This document shows positions 49,108 to 57,184 of a stretch of DNA of 57,184 nt, in pieces (positions within the stretch are counted from its first letter, which is position 1; each line of letters starts with the position of its first letter). The DNA comes from Prochlorococcus sp. AG-402-K22 (GTDB taxonomy: Bacteria > Cyanobacteriota > Cyanobacteriia > PCC-6307 > Cyanobiaceae). The DNA is taken from contig QCIJ01000013.1 in NCBI GenBank assembly GCA_003216755.1, positions 1 to 57,184 of the forward strand, in the 5' to 3' direction. The notes under the pieces were generated by a model. That model saw nothing but the letters and a program-made list of their open reading frames with translations, had not been told where the DNA came from and ran no database searches. Made by a program: the position numbers and the translations under genes.

Positions 49108-50661
49108 ATGTTAAGCGATGTTTGGTCTTTGAACGGTAGATATAGAACTCTTCATCTCACTTGGTTTGCCTTTTTTCTTACTTTCGTTGTTTGGTTTAAC
49201 CTTGCTCCTCTTGCGACTACTGTTAAAGCAGATTTAGGTTTATCTGTTGCACAAATAAGGACAGTTGCAATATGTAATGTTGCTTTAACTATTCCTGCAA
49301 GAGTTTTGATTGGAATGCTATTAGATAAATTTGGCCCAAGAAAAACTTACTCTACAATCTTGATATTTTCCGTAGTCCCTTGTTTATTATTTGCTAGTGC
49401 ACAAGACTTCAATCAACTTGTTGTTGCGAGATTACTTTTATCAATAGTGGGAGCAGGATTTGTTATTGGAATTAGAATGGTATCTGAATGGTTTCCCCCT
49501 AAAGAAATTGGTTTAGCTGAAGGAATATATGGAGGCTGGGGAAATTTTGGATCTGCTTTTTCAGCGCTTTCTCTGGTAGCTGTAGCAGGGTTCTTATCTT
49601 TTTCAGGAGGGTTTGAGTTACCAACCGGTGCTGTACTTAATTGGAGAGGAGCTATTGCACTTACTGGAATAATCTCTTTTGTTTATGGAATTATTTATTT
49701 CTTTAACGTAACTGATACACCCCCAGGAAAACCCTATCAAAGGCCTGCTAAAACAGCTGGTTTAGAAGTCACGAGTGTAAGAGATTTCTGGGGTTTAATT
49801 GGAATGAATGTTCCATTCGCAGCTATCCTTTCAGTTCTTTGTTGGAGACTTCAAAAAGTAGGTTTTCTTACTTCATCTACTTATCCAATAGCTTTACTGG
49901 CAGTTCTTGCTTGGTTTATTTTTCAAACTTGGGGAATCATAAGGACAAATATCGAATTATTGAATGGGACTAAAACTTACCCGAAAGAAGATAGATATGA
50001 ATTCAAACAAGTAGCCATTTTAGAATTAACTTATATTGTAAATTTTGGTTCTGAATTGGCGGTAGTTTCTATGCTTCCTAGCTTCTTTGAATTTACATTT
50101 GATTTACCTAAAGCGGTAGCTGGAATTCTTGCATCATGTTATGCATTTGTGAATTTAATAGCTAGACCGGCAGGAGGATTAATATCTGATAGAACAGGTA
50201 ATAGAAAAAATACTATGGGATTCCTGACGATGGGATTAGGTTTTGGATATCTATTAATGTCTTTGATAAAACCAGGAACTTTTACAGGATCAGCAGGAAT
50301 TCTAATGGCTGTATTTTTAACTATGCTTTGTTCATTTTTTGTTCAATCAGGAGAGGGTTCAACTTTTGCTTTAGTTCCGCTAGTTAAAAAAAGAGTTACA
50401 GGACAAATAGCTGGATTAGTTGGGGCTTATGGAAATGTTGGTGCAGTAACCTATCTAAATATTTATAGCCTTTTACCTTTATGGATGGGAGGTGGCAAAG
50501 ATCCTTCACCAGAGATAATTGCAGCTTCCAATAGTGCTTTCTTCCAAGTTTTAGGTATTGCAGGATTAGTAGTTGGATTCTTCTGTTATTTCTTCTTAAA
50601 GGAACCTCAAGGATCTTTTGCAGACGCTTATGAAGGAGAAAAAGCTGAAAATTACGTTTAA
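49108..50661 (+). CDS. nrtP: Nitrate/nitrite permease NrtP (NapA), MFS type
   Basis: 517 residues with about 12 membrane helices. The MFS loop motif GMLLDKFGPRKTYS follows helix 2, and the nitrate-porter signatures GIRMVSEWFPPKEIGLAEGI and GGWGNFGSAFSAL are clear; a second GNVGAV-type segment lies in the C-terminal half. It brings nitrate and nitrite across the inner membrane. This single-protein carrier replaces the NrtABCD ABC transporter in marine picocyanobacteria. narB begins 36 bp downstream, so they form an operon under the NtcA-type promoter. Confidence 0.95.
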   Translation: MLSDVWSLNGRYRTLHLTWFAFFLTFVVWFNLAPLATTVKADLGLSVAQIRTVAICNVALTIPARVLIGMLLDKFGPRKTYSTILIFSVVPCLLFASAQDFNQLVVARLLLSIVGAGFVIGIRMVSEWFPPKEIGLAEGIYGGWGNFGSAFSALSLVAVAGFLSFSGGFELPTGAVLNWRGAIALTGIISFVYGIIYFFNVTDTPPGKPYQRPAKTAGLEVTSVRDFWGLIGMNVPFAAILSVLCWRLQKVGFLTSSTYPIALLAVLAWFIFQTWGIIRTNIELLNGTKTYPKEDRYEFKQVAILELTYIVNFGSELAVVSMLPSFFEFTFDLPKAVAGILASCYAFVNLIARPAGGLISDRTGNRKNTMGFLTMGLGFGYLLMSLIKPGTFTGSAGILMAVFLTMLCSFFVQSGEGSTFALVPLVKKRVTGQIAGLVGAYGNVGAVTYLNIYSLLPLWMGGGKDPSPEIIAASNSAFFQVLGIAGLVVGFFCYFFLKEPQGSFADAYEGEKAENYV

Positions 50662-50697
50662 TCAACAAATTATGTAGATATTTATAAAAGTAATTTT

Positions 50698-52809
50698 ATG
50701 AATTTTACTAAAAGTCAATGCCCATATTGCGGTGTTGGCTGTGGGTTAAAAATTAGGCCTAAAAATTCAGTTTCAGATGATAAGTGGTTAGTAAGTGGAG
50801 ATAAGGATACTCCTTCAACTCTTGGCAAATTGTGCGTCAAAGGAGCGACAGTATGTGAGACTCTTAGAGATGGAAGATTAAAAGAACCACTTTATAGAAA
50901 AAATTTAAACGAAGAATTTAAAATAATTTCCTGGGATGAATCATACGAAATTATAAAAGAAAATATTCTAAGTTCTATTAAAAATCATGGACCGGATTCA
51001 ATAGCAATGTACGGGTCCGGGCAATTCCATACTGAAGATTATTACATAGCTCAGAAGCTTCTCAAGGGGGCAATTGGTACAAATAATTTTGATGCTAATT
51101 CAAGATTATGTATGAGCTCAGCAGTTGCTGGCTATAATAGAAGTTTTGGTTCTGATGGGCCACCTTGTTGTTACGAAGATATTGATCATTGCTCTTCAAT
51201 TTTTTTAATTGGGACAAATACCGCAGAATGTCATCCCGTTCTTTTTGATCGAATTAAGAAACGCAAAAGAAACGCTAATGATCCTTTAAAAGTGATCGTA
51301 ATTGATCCAAGAGAAACAGAAACTTCATCGATAGCAGATTTTTACCTGCAAATTTCTTCTGGAACAGATCTTTTTTTATTTATTGGAATCGCGAATTATC
51401 TTTATAAGAAGAAATTAACTGAACAAAATTTTATTGGGAAATCGACTGAAAACTATTTTCAATTTGTAAGACACATACAAAAATGGGATTTAAAAAAAAT
51501 AAGTGATATTTGCAATATAACTGAACAAGAAATTATTGATATTGCAAAATTATGGGGAGAAAGTAAAAATGTTTTAAGTCTTTGGTCGATGGGGTTGAAT
51601 CAAAGACAAGAGGGAACAGCTGCGGTGAATGGGCTAATAAATCTTCATTTAATGACAGGGCAAATTGGGAAAGAAGGCTCTGGGCCTTTTTCCTTAACTG
51701 GCCAACCAAACGCTATGGGAGGAAGAGAAGCTGGTGGTCTATCGCACCTTCTTCCAGGATATAGGTTTGTAAAAAACAAAATTGATAGGAATGAAATTGA
51801 AAAAATATGGGGATTTCCTACTGGAAAAATATCTGAAAAACAAGGCCTAACTGCTTGGGAACAAATAGAAGCCATTAAAAAAGGATCTGTAAAAATTTGG
51901 TGGGTTGCAGCTACGAATCCTTTAGTAAGCATGCCAAATTTAAACTTTGTAAAAAATGCACTTTCAAAATGTCCTTTGATTATTCTCAATGAATCTTATA
52001 AACAAAGTGAATCAATTAAATATGCTCATCTAGTATTGCCAGCAGCTCAATGGAGCGAAAAAGATGGTGTTATGACAAATTCAGAAAGAAGAGTAACTCT
52101 TTGTCCATCCTTTAGAGTTTCTAATAAAAATTTAAAACCAGATTGGCAGATATTTGCAGAATTAGGTCAAAAGTTAGGCTACTTTAAACAATTTGAATAT
52201 AAATCCTCATCGGATGTTTATGATGAGTTTCTAAAAACTACCTCTAAAAGGGTATGCGATATGAGTGGGTTATCATATCAATTATTAAAAAATAATGGTC
52301 CGCAACAATGGCCTTATCCTAAGGGCAGTATTCCAAGTACTATTTCAAAAAGATTATATGAGGATGGTTATTTCCCAACTGAGACTGGTAAAGCAAATTT
52401 TTGTATTGATGACCCTATAGGGTTAGCTGAACCCCCATCAGATGAGTACCCACTAATCTTGACAATTGGAAGATATCTTAGTCAATGGCATACAATGACA
52501 AGAACTTCTAAAGTTCAAAAACTTAAAAAAAATAATCCAGAACCATTATTAGAAATTAACTCTAAAGATGCTTTATATTTAAATATCAAAAATGATGAAA
52601 AAGTAAAAATTAGATCCAAAAGAGGCGAAGTTAAAGCAAAAGTTACGATTACAGACAAAATAAAAGCCGGCACAGTTTTTTTGCCAATGCATTGGGGTTT
52701 TAGTCATGAAAATATGTGTGAAGTAAACTCTTTGATGCATGAAAAGTCATGCCCAATATCAAAACAACCCGAATTAAAAGCCTGCTCAGTAAAAATTATT
52801 CCAAATTAA
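50698..52809 (+). CDS. narB: Assimilatory nitrate reductase NarB, ferredoxin dependent
   Basis: 703 residues, standard for cyanobacterial NarB. The 4Fe-4S motif CPYCGVGCGLK and a later Cys in GKLCVKG open the protein. The molybdopterin domain follows with NSRLCMSSAVAGYNRSFGSD (the Cys is the expected Mo ligand), TNTAECHPV and GQPNAMGGREAGG. The C-terminal cofactor-binding domain has GRYLSQWHTMTRT. It reduces nitrate to nitrite with electrons from ferredoxin in the cytoplasm. It is convergent with narM, a perfect palindrome lying between the stops. A nitrite reductase is not seen whole in the window. Confidence 0.95.
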   Translation: MNFTKSQCPYCGVGCGLKIRPKNSVSDDKWLVSGDKDTPSTLGKLCVKGATVCETLRDGRLKEPLYRKNLNEEFKIISWDESYEIIKENILSSIKNHGPDSIAMYGSGQFHTEDYYIAQKLLKGAIGTNNFDANSRLCMSSAVAGYNRSFGSDGPPCCYEDIDHCSSIFLIGTNTAECHPVLFDRIKKRKRNANDPLKVIVIDPRETETSSIADFYLQISSGTDLFLFIGIANYLYKKKLTEQNFIGKSTENYFQFVRHIQKWDLKKISDICNITEQEIIDIAKLWGESKNVLSLWSMGLNQRQEGTAAVNGLINLHLMTGQIGKEGSGPFSLTGQPNAMGGREAGGLSHLLPGYRFVKNKIDRNEIEKIWGFPTGKISEKQGLTAWEQIEAIKKGSVKIWWVAATNPLVSMPNLNFVKNALSKCPLIILNESYKQSESIKYAHLVLPAAQWSEKDGVMTNSERRVTLCPSFRVSNKNLKPDWQIFAELGQKLGYFKQFEYKSSSDVYDEFLKTTSKRVCDMSGLSYQLLKNNGPQQWPYPKGSIPSTISKRLYEDGYFPTETGKANFCIDDPIGLAEPPSDEYPLILTIGRYLSQWHTMTRTSKVQKLKKNNPEPLLEINSKDALYLNIKNDEKVKIRSKRGEVKAKVTITDKIKAGTVFLPMHWGFSHENMCEVNSLMHEKSCPISKQPELKACSVKIIPN

Positions 52810-52825
52810 AAAATAACGTTATTTT
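52810..52825. terminator. Palindrome between convergent narB and narM
   Basis: AAAATAACGTTATTTT is a perfect palindrome overlapping the narM stop and just after the narB stop. It is AT-rich and short; it could serve as a weak bidirectional terminator. Confidence 0.35.
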
Positions 52826-53280
52826 AGAATCTCAACAAGTGCTTTATCCAAGTTGTGATGTTCATGATTAGGTCTAATTAATTTACAAAAAGCAAATCTA
52901 TCTAATTCGTTTAAATTTCTCCACTTTTCAATTGAAATATTAATTCCTCTTTCTAAAGCCGATTTAAGAACTGGTTCAGGAACTTTATTTTTATCTTGCC
53001 ATGGTAGGTTAATCGATATTTCTATTTCTTTTGCTTCTCCATATTTTGAATTGGATGTAATTTTTTTTAAAAAAATCTTTAACTCAAAGAGCTCTTTTTT
53101 TGTATCTGGCCAATTTACTATCTTAGTTTTTTCAATTAAATTAAATTCATGCCAATGCGTGAGTTTTAATTTTATTCCTATTAAATCCAGTTTCCTTCTT
53201 ACGCATAAAGGTATGCATCGTAAATCTTTAATAAAATCATCTTCAAAGTTAAAATAATGATTTGATTGATTATTAACCAA
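52819..53280 (-). CDS. narM: Nitrate reductase-associated protein NarM
   Basis: 153 residues with the NarM pattern: FEDDFIKDLRCIPLCVRRKL near the start, LTHWHEFNL in the middle, and FCKLIRPNHEHHNLDKALVE at the end. NarM is required for active nitrate reductase in cyanobacteria that carry NarB; its exact chemistry is unknown. It lies back to back with moaC (105-bp gap). Confidence 0.88.
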   Translation of the reverse strand: MVNNQSNHYFNFEDDFIKDLRCIPLCVRRKLDLIGIKLKLTHWHEFNLIEKTKIVNWPDTKKELFELKIFLKKITSNSKYGEAKEIEISINLPWQDKNKVPEPVLKSALERGINISIEKWRNLNELDRFAFCKLIRPNHEHHNLDKALVEILK

Positions 53281-53385
53281 AATTAAATTGATATTTACTT
53301 ACAAATTAATGCCAAGTATAAAAAACTGATATTAGCTTTATTAAAATTTTATTTTTTGTATTATTGAATAAATTGCTAAATAAAA

Positions 53386-53865
53386 ATGAATAAGTCTTTA
53401 ACTCACATTAATGAAAGGGGAGAAATGAACATAGTTGATATTTCAAATAAAGTAAAAACAAAAAGAGAAGCTTTAGCAGAAGGATACATTAATTTAAACA
53501 AAGAGATATTAGAAAAAATTAAAAATGAAAAAATTCAAAAAGGTGATATTTTTGCAGCAGCAAGATTTTCTGCAATAAATGGAGCAAAAAAAACTTCAGA
53601 ACTTATTCCTCTCTGTCACCATTTATCATTGAATAAAATCACGATTGATTTCGAAATTTGCGAATCAATAAATTCAATAAAGATTATTGCATTTTGTAAG
53701 TCCCATTCTAAAACAGGTGTTGAGATGGAAGCTCTTACATCAGTTTCAATTGGTCTTCTTACTCTGTATGACATGCTTAAAGCTTTAGATCCTTTTTTAA
53801 CAATTGACAATATTCGCCTCTTAGAAAAAAAAGGTGGGGAAAATGGAATATTAAAAAGGAACTAA
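53386..53865 (+). CDS. moaC: Cyclic pyranopterin monophosphate synthase MoaC
   Basis: 159 residues. Signature parts are IPLCHHLSLNKITID and KTGVEMEALTSVSIGLLTLYDMLKA, with the catalytic Lys/Asp/His region intact. It converts the MoaA product to cPMP. An internal ATG at 53425 (MNIVDISNK) is an alternative start preceded by AAAGGGGAG; the first 13 residues may not be translated. moeA follows after 12 bp. Confidence 0.93.
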   Translation: MNKSLTHINERGEMNIVDISNKVKTKREALAEGYINLNKEILEKIKNEKIQKGDIFAAARFSAINGAKKTSELIPLCHHLSLNKITIDFEICESINSIKIIAFCKSHSKTGVEMEALTSVSIGLLTLYDMLKALDPFLTIDNIRLLEKKGGENGILKRN

Positions 53866-53877
53866 GCTTTTACAAAA

Positions 53878-55146
53878 ATGAGAATTGAAAATAATAGAAC
53901 TCAAGGTCTTTATCTAAATGATGCCATTAAAAAAATCCTTGAAGAGATAGATTCTTTGATATTAAAAAATAATATTTTGCGTAATGAAGAGATCAATTTA
54001 GATGAAGCGCTTGGGAAGGTTTCCATTGAGGAAATCGTATCTAAAGAAGACATCCCAGGATATAGATCATCTGTTATGGATGGATATGCTTTAGGAGAAT
54101 CAACTAATAAGATTTCTAAATGGAAAATTATTGGAGAGTCATTCCCTGGAAAGCCATTTAATGAACTACTTAAAAAAGATGAAGCTATATCGATAAGCAC
54201 AGGCTCGTTTGTGCCAGATAATTGTTTTTGCGTAATTCCGCAAGAACAAGTTTCTTTGGAAGTTTTGAACGGTAATGAGTATGTTGTTTCAAATGAAAAA
54301 TTATCCAGAAACTCTTGGATTAGAGAAAAAAATGATCAGGTATTTAAAGGTGAAATATTACTAAAAAAAGGGGGAAAGCTTACTCCTGGGATTTTAAGTA
54401 GACTAGCCAGTTGTGGTATAAAAACTATTAAAGTTTGCACAATTTCTAAATTAGGCTTACTAATTACTGGAGATGAACTTATAAAATCAGGAAGTGTAAG
54501 AAAAAAAGGAGAAATCTGGGAAAGTAATAGTTTGCTGATAAAATCAATCGCTGAAAAGATTGGATATGAAATTAATGAAATTCATATAGAAAAAGATAAT
54601 TATAAAAATATTAAAGACTCTCTAATAAATATTTCTCAATTAAATGATGTGGTCATTTCAATTGGTGGGATATCAGTAGGTAAAAAAGATTTTTTAAAAG
54701 ATATTATAAATGAGATAGGAGAGATAAAATTTTGGAAACTATTTTTAAAACCTGGAAAACCTTTTGCTTTTGGATTGATAAACAAAAATATTCCTTATTT
54801 TGGATTACCTGGAAATCCAGCTTCTGCTGCTATTACTTTTATCCAGCTTGTATGGCCTGCACTTCAGAAACTTGAAGGGATTAATAATATTGAATTTCCA
54901 CTTAGATTCAAAGTTAAAATAAATTCTGATTTAAAAAGAAGAAATGGCAGACCAGAATTACTAAGAGGTAAGCTTATTGTTAATGAAGATGGTGAATTAT
55001 TTGCAGATATTTCTAAAGAACAATCTTCATCTAAGATTAGTTCAATCTCTAACACTGACTTGTTATTAGAGATTCCTTCTGAAATTGATTTTTGCCAAAA
55101 AGGAACTTTATTATGGGCACAACTTTTAAAAAATAATTTTTTATAA
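53878..55146 (+). CDS. moeA: Molybdopterin molybdotransferase MoeA
   Basis: 422 residues, typical for MoeA. Landmarks are the early PGYRSSVMDGYALG, the central domain with TGDELIKSG and SIGGISVGKKDFLKD, and FGLPGNPASAAITFIQLV. It inserts molybdate into adenylated molybdopterin. It is co-transcribed with moaC and overlaps moaE tail to tail by 6 bp. Confidence 0.93.
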   Translation: MRIENNRTQGLYLNDAIKKILEEIDSLILKNNILRNEEINLDEALGKVSIEEIVSKEDIPGYRSSVMDGYALGESTNKISKWKIIGESFPGKPFNELLKKDEAISISTGSFVPDNCFCVIPQEQVSLEVLNGNEYVVSNEKLSRNSWIREKNDQVFKGEILLKKGGKLTPGILSRLASCGIKTIKVCTISKLGLLITGDELIKSGSVRKKGEIWESNSLLIKSIAEKIGYEINEIHIEKDNYKNIKDSLINISQLNDVVISIGGISVGKKDFLKDIINEIGEIKFWKLFLKPGKPFAFGLINKNIPYFGLPGNPASAAITFIQLVWPALQKLEGINNIEFPLRFKVKINSDLKRRNGRPELLRGKLIVNEDGELFADISKEQSSSKISSISNTDLLLEIPSEIDFCQKGTLLWAQLLKNNFL

Positions 55147-55593
55147 TTCAAATCCTAAGTCAGTATTCTTTTTTACCCATGAGGATCCTTTAAAAGTCCA
55201 TTCTTTTTTCCAGAGAGGGACTTTATATTTTGTAAATTCAAGTATTTCTTGGAGGTATTTATTTGAGATACCTCTATGATTTGCACTTACTGCTATTAAG
55301 ATAATAGGTTCGTCAGGATAAATAAAACCTATCCTGTGTAAAAGTAAAATAGACAAATTATCCTGTTTTCTTGAAATCTTCATTAAATATCTTTCAATAT
55401 ATTTTTCGGTCATACCTTTATAATGAACAATTTCTAGTTTCCTTAAATCATTACCATATTGATCAAAAGGTCTTACTCTTCCAATGAAAAATGAGTTTGC
55501 TGAACTTTTATTGAAATTCTCCCAAAGTTCGAATTCTTTATAAGGATTAAAAGTTTCTTTTAGAATTCTAAATTGTATTTTTGAATTATCCAC
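55141..55593 (-). CDS. moaE: Molybdopterin synthase catalytic subunit MoaE
   Basis: 150 residues from a GTG at 55593 that overlaps the moaD stop; an upstream ATG (55626) would overlap moaD by 41 bp and adds residues unlike the family. Key parts are LEIVHYKGMTEKYIERYL, LLHRIGFIYPDEPIILIAVS, ANHRGISNKYLQEI and the lysine-rich VPLWKKEWTFKGSSWV. With MoaD it adds the two dithiolene sulfurs to cPMP. Confidence 0.88.
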   Translation of the reverse strand: MDNSKIQFRILKETFNPYKEFELWENFNKSSANSFFIGRVRPFDQYGNDLRKLEIVHYKGMTEKYIERYLMKISRKQDNLSILLLHRIGFIYPDEPIILIAVSANHRGISNKYLQEILEFTKYKVPLWKKEWTFKGSSWVKKNTDLGFEL

Positions 55594-55837
55594 CAGTAAA
55601 CATTGGCATAAATGCCACCTCATCATCAGGATTAATAATTGCTTTCATATCAGTAATTTCTTGGTTAATAGAGACTATAATGTTATCTTGCGGTAATTTA
55701 GAGTTAATTAAGTTCCATACTGAAAAAACTGTCATTTCAGAATCTTCTATAGTAAGAATTTTTTCATTCCAGCCTAGATCTTGAGCAATACTTGATAGTA
55801 ATACAACTTTTATTTTGTTAGATTTTTCACCTTTCAT
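55586..55837 (-). CDS. moaD: Molybdopterin synthase sulfur carrier subunit MoaD
   Basis: 83 residues of ubiquitin-like type ending in FMPMFTGG, the C-terminal Gly-Gly that is adenylated and thiocarboxylated. INQEITDMKAIINPDDEVAF is the usual strand-loop before it. It is slightly longer at the N-terminus than many MoaD. Coupled to moaE by overlap. The activating enzyme MoeB is not in the window. Confidence 0.88.
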   Translation of the reverse strand: MKGEKSNKIKVVLLSSIAQDLGWNEKILTIEDSEMTVFSVWNLINSKLPQDNIIVSINQEITDMKAIINPDDEVAFMPMFTGG

Positions 55838-55871
55838 CTATAGTGATCTAGTAACTAATGATTTATTTTAA

Positions 55872-56366
55872 GTGGTTTCTATAGCTTTGCTTACAGTTTC
55901 TGATACTCGTAACACTAAAAATGATGAGAGTGGTAATTATCTTCTTCAAGAGGCAGAAAACTCAGGGCACAAAATTCTTGCCAGGGTAATTTGCAAAGAT
56001 GATATTTACTTAATTAGAAAATATGTAAGTAATTGGATATCAGATCAAAATATTAATGTGATTATTACGACAGGAGGCACAGGAATTACGGGGAGGGATG
56101 TAACTCCTGAAGCTATAAGACCATTATTAGATAAAGAGATTGATGGGTTTGGGGAGACTTTTAGATTTTTATCATTTAAAAAAATAGGAACTAGTACTTT
56201 ACAAAGTAGGTGTATTGCAGGGACTGCAAATGGAAAGTTTATTTTTGTTTTACCTGGATCTCAGGATGCTGTGATGACAGGTTGGCAAGATATAATTTCT
56301 TACCAATTGAATGAGAATACAAAACCTTGTAATTTAGTTAATCTTATTGAGAAGTTAAAAAAATAA
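55872..56366 (+). CDS. moaB: MoaB/MogA-type molybdopterin adenylyltransferase
   Basis: 164 residues. The MoaB fold signature is present: LLTVSDTRNTKNDESGNYL, IITTGGTGITGRDVTPEAI, and VLPGSQDAVMTGW. It adenylates molybdopterin ahead of MoeA, or assists an early step. The start is GTG at 55872 with no strong ribosome site. It is divergent from moaD with a 34-bp gap. Confidence 0.9.
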   Translation: MVSIALLTVSDTRNTKNDESGNYLLQEAENSGHKILARVICKDDIYLIRKYVSNWISDQNINVIITTGGTGITGRDVTPEAIRPLLDKEIDGFGETFRFLSFKKIGTSTLQSRCIAGTANGKFIFVLPGSQDAVMTGWQDIISYQLNENTKPCNLVNLIEKLKK

Positions 56367-56375
56367 AGCTTTAAC

Positions 56376-57104
56376 TCAATTATTTATCATAAATTGATTT
56401 GAGATTAATTTTTGATTATTTATGCATTTAAGAAGAGAAGGGTCTTTTATGTCCTTTTCTAATTTTGACAATTGTTCAATACTATTTTTATTCCAAATAC
56501 TTCCTAAAGAAAAAATTGCATATTTAGCAATTTCTAATTCTTTATTCAAAGAATATTTATAGAGCAATTTACAAACTATTTCGCTTTCTCTTCTTTTTAA
56601 GATAGAAATTATCTTGAAATTGATTTTCAAGTTATCATAAATTTTTATTTGATTAATTAAAGATAATAATTTTTCATCAGTTAGTTGATGAGCTTTGAAA
56701 TGAAGAATATTAAGACCTGCAATCCAAAACTCTGTTTCGCAAATATCAAATATTTCGCTAATCAAATTAATTTCTATTTCCCCTCCCCAAGGCTCAAGAG
56801 CTTTAATTATATGAATATTTAAATTGTTCTTTTGATAAAGATTTTTAAGTAAAAGATCCTTTGCCTCTTTATCGTTTGTTAATTTAAGAGCCTCAATAAA
56901 TTCAACTCTTAAACCAAAATTTTTTATCATCTTTTTAAGCAAAAAATATCCTTTCCTTTCTTGCATCCCTATTTTTTCCGCAATAATTTTGCGAACCTCA
57001 AAAGATATCTCCAAGGAGTAAAAGGAAAAAAGAATATCAAGATCTAATTTTTTTGAACCTAAGCCATTTAAGACTTCTAATATTTCAGATTCACTTTTGT
57101 ACAT
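56376..57104 (-). CDS. HEAT-repeat-like protein linked to the nitrate/nitrite genes
   Basis: 242 residues of repeated amphipathic helices (FEVRKIIAEKIGMQERKGYF; EIAKYAIFSLGSIWNKNSIE) with HEAT/armadillo character, so it is probably a binding scaffold. In marine picocyanobacteria a gene of this sort (called nirX in some descriptions) accompanies the nitrite reductase gene; I propose that identity from position only. It begins 10 bp after the stop of another leftward gene at the window edge, so they share an operon. Confidence 0.65.
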   Translation of the reverse strand: MYKSESEILEVLNGLGSKKLDLDILFSFYSLEISFEVRKIIAEKIGMQERKGYFLLKKMIKNFGLRVEFIEALKLTNDKEAKDLLLKNLYQKNNLNIHIIKALEPWGGEIEINLISEIFDICETEFWIAGLNILHFKAHQLTDEKLLSLINQIKIYDNLKINFKIISILKRRESEIVCKLLYKYSLNKELEIAKYAIFSLGSIWNKNSIEQLSKLEKDIKDPSLLKCINNQKLISNQFMINN

Positions 57105-57114
57105 TAATATATTT

Positions 57115-57184
57115 TTAAGTTTTTAACTTAGCATTAAATTTATTTATTAAGGTTTCTTTGATTACGTTATAAATTTCATTTTTA
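57115..57184 (-). CDS. 3' end of a gene beyond the right edge, possibly nirA
   Basis: The last 22 residues of a leftward frame read KNEIYNVIKETLINKFNAKL then KT and a TAA. Too little is visible for a family match. Its tight spacing to the HEAT-like gene and the neighbouring nitrate genes make nitrite reductase a reasonable guess and nothing more. Confidence 0.4.
   Translation of the reverse strand, partial: KNEIYNVIKETLINKFNAKLKT

Noticed and set aside
50396..50668. 90-codon minus-strand frame inside the end of nrtP
   Set aside because: It is antisense to a strong transporter gene and has no family resemblance or ribosome site.
1..57184. CRISPR array, insertion sequence or rRNA
   Set aside because: No regularly spaced repeats with unique spacers, no transposase motifs and no rRNA-like sequence were seen on either strand.

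Overview
The window looks like an AT-rich picocyanobacterial chromosome, most likely Prochlorococcus of a nitrate-using lineage. This is inferred from the low GC, the small thylakoid-type membrane proteins, a high-light-inducible (Hli) protein, tRNA-derived attachment-site scars beside a tyrosine recombinase, and a complete nitrate-assimilation and molybdopterin cluster. No rRNA, intact tRNA, CRISPR array or IS transposase was seen.

Layout. (1) 1-4.1 kb: the end of an unknown gene, a cysteine-rich microprotein, a NAD-ligase-like adenylation protein translationally coupled to a tyrosine recombinase, then two tRNA-Pro(TGG) 3'-end scars with small genes between them. (2) 4.1-39.4 kb: an island that almost all reads leftward and is devoted to protein export. 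It holds a 4143-residue cadherin-like protein, a parvulin-type isomerase, an ABC exporter and an HlyD adaptor in one apparent operon, plus four proteins that end in a dockerin-like calcium-binding repeat and carry different heads (two C-type lectin domains, one seven-bladed propeller, one with no head). A trypsin-like protease with an apparent frameshift lies among them. The two lectin genes share an apparently identical 3.8-kb 3' block 30 kb apart. (3) 39.4-42.5 kb: two paralogous structured RNAs and several small membrane proteins. (4) 42.5-47.2 kb: a third tRNA-Pro scar, then many very small genes, several behind one shared promoter/leader, with decayed copies of genes found elsewhere in the window. 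(5) 47.2-57.2 kb: moaA, mobA, nrtP, narB, narM, moaC, moeA, moaE, moaD, moaB and a HEAT-like gene, i.e. uptake and reduction of nitrate plus synthesis of the molybdenum cofactor that NarB needs.

How it fits together. The scars suggest stacked insertions of tRNA-targeting elements. The export island reads as a self-contained secretion system: exporter, periplasmic foldase, protease, one giant protein with a cohesin-like region and RTX-like N-terminus, and satellites with dockerin-like tails. A cohesin/dockerin-style surface assembly displaying lectin and propeller heads is the most interesting hypothesis here, and it is not proven by sequence alone. GTA-N8-TAC (NtcA-type) boxes flank the nitrate genes and also occur, three in a row, upstream of one dockerin gene and once upstream of a lectin gene, so nitrogen control of the secreted proteins is possible.
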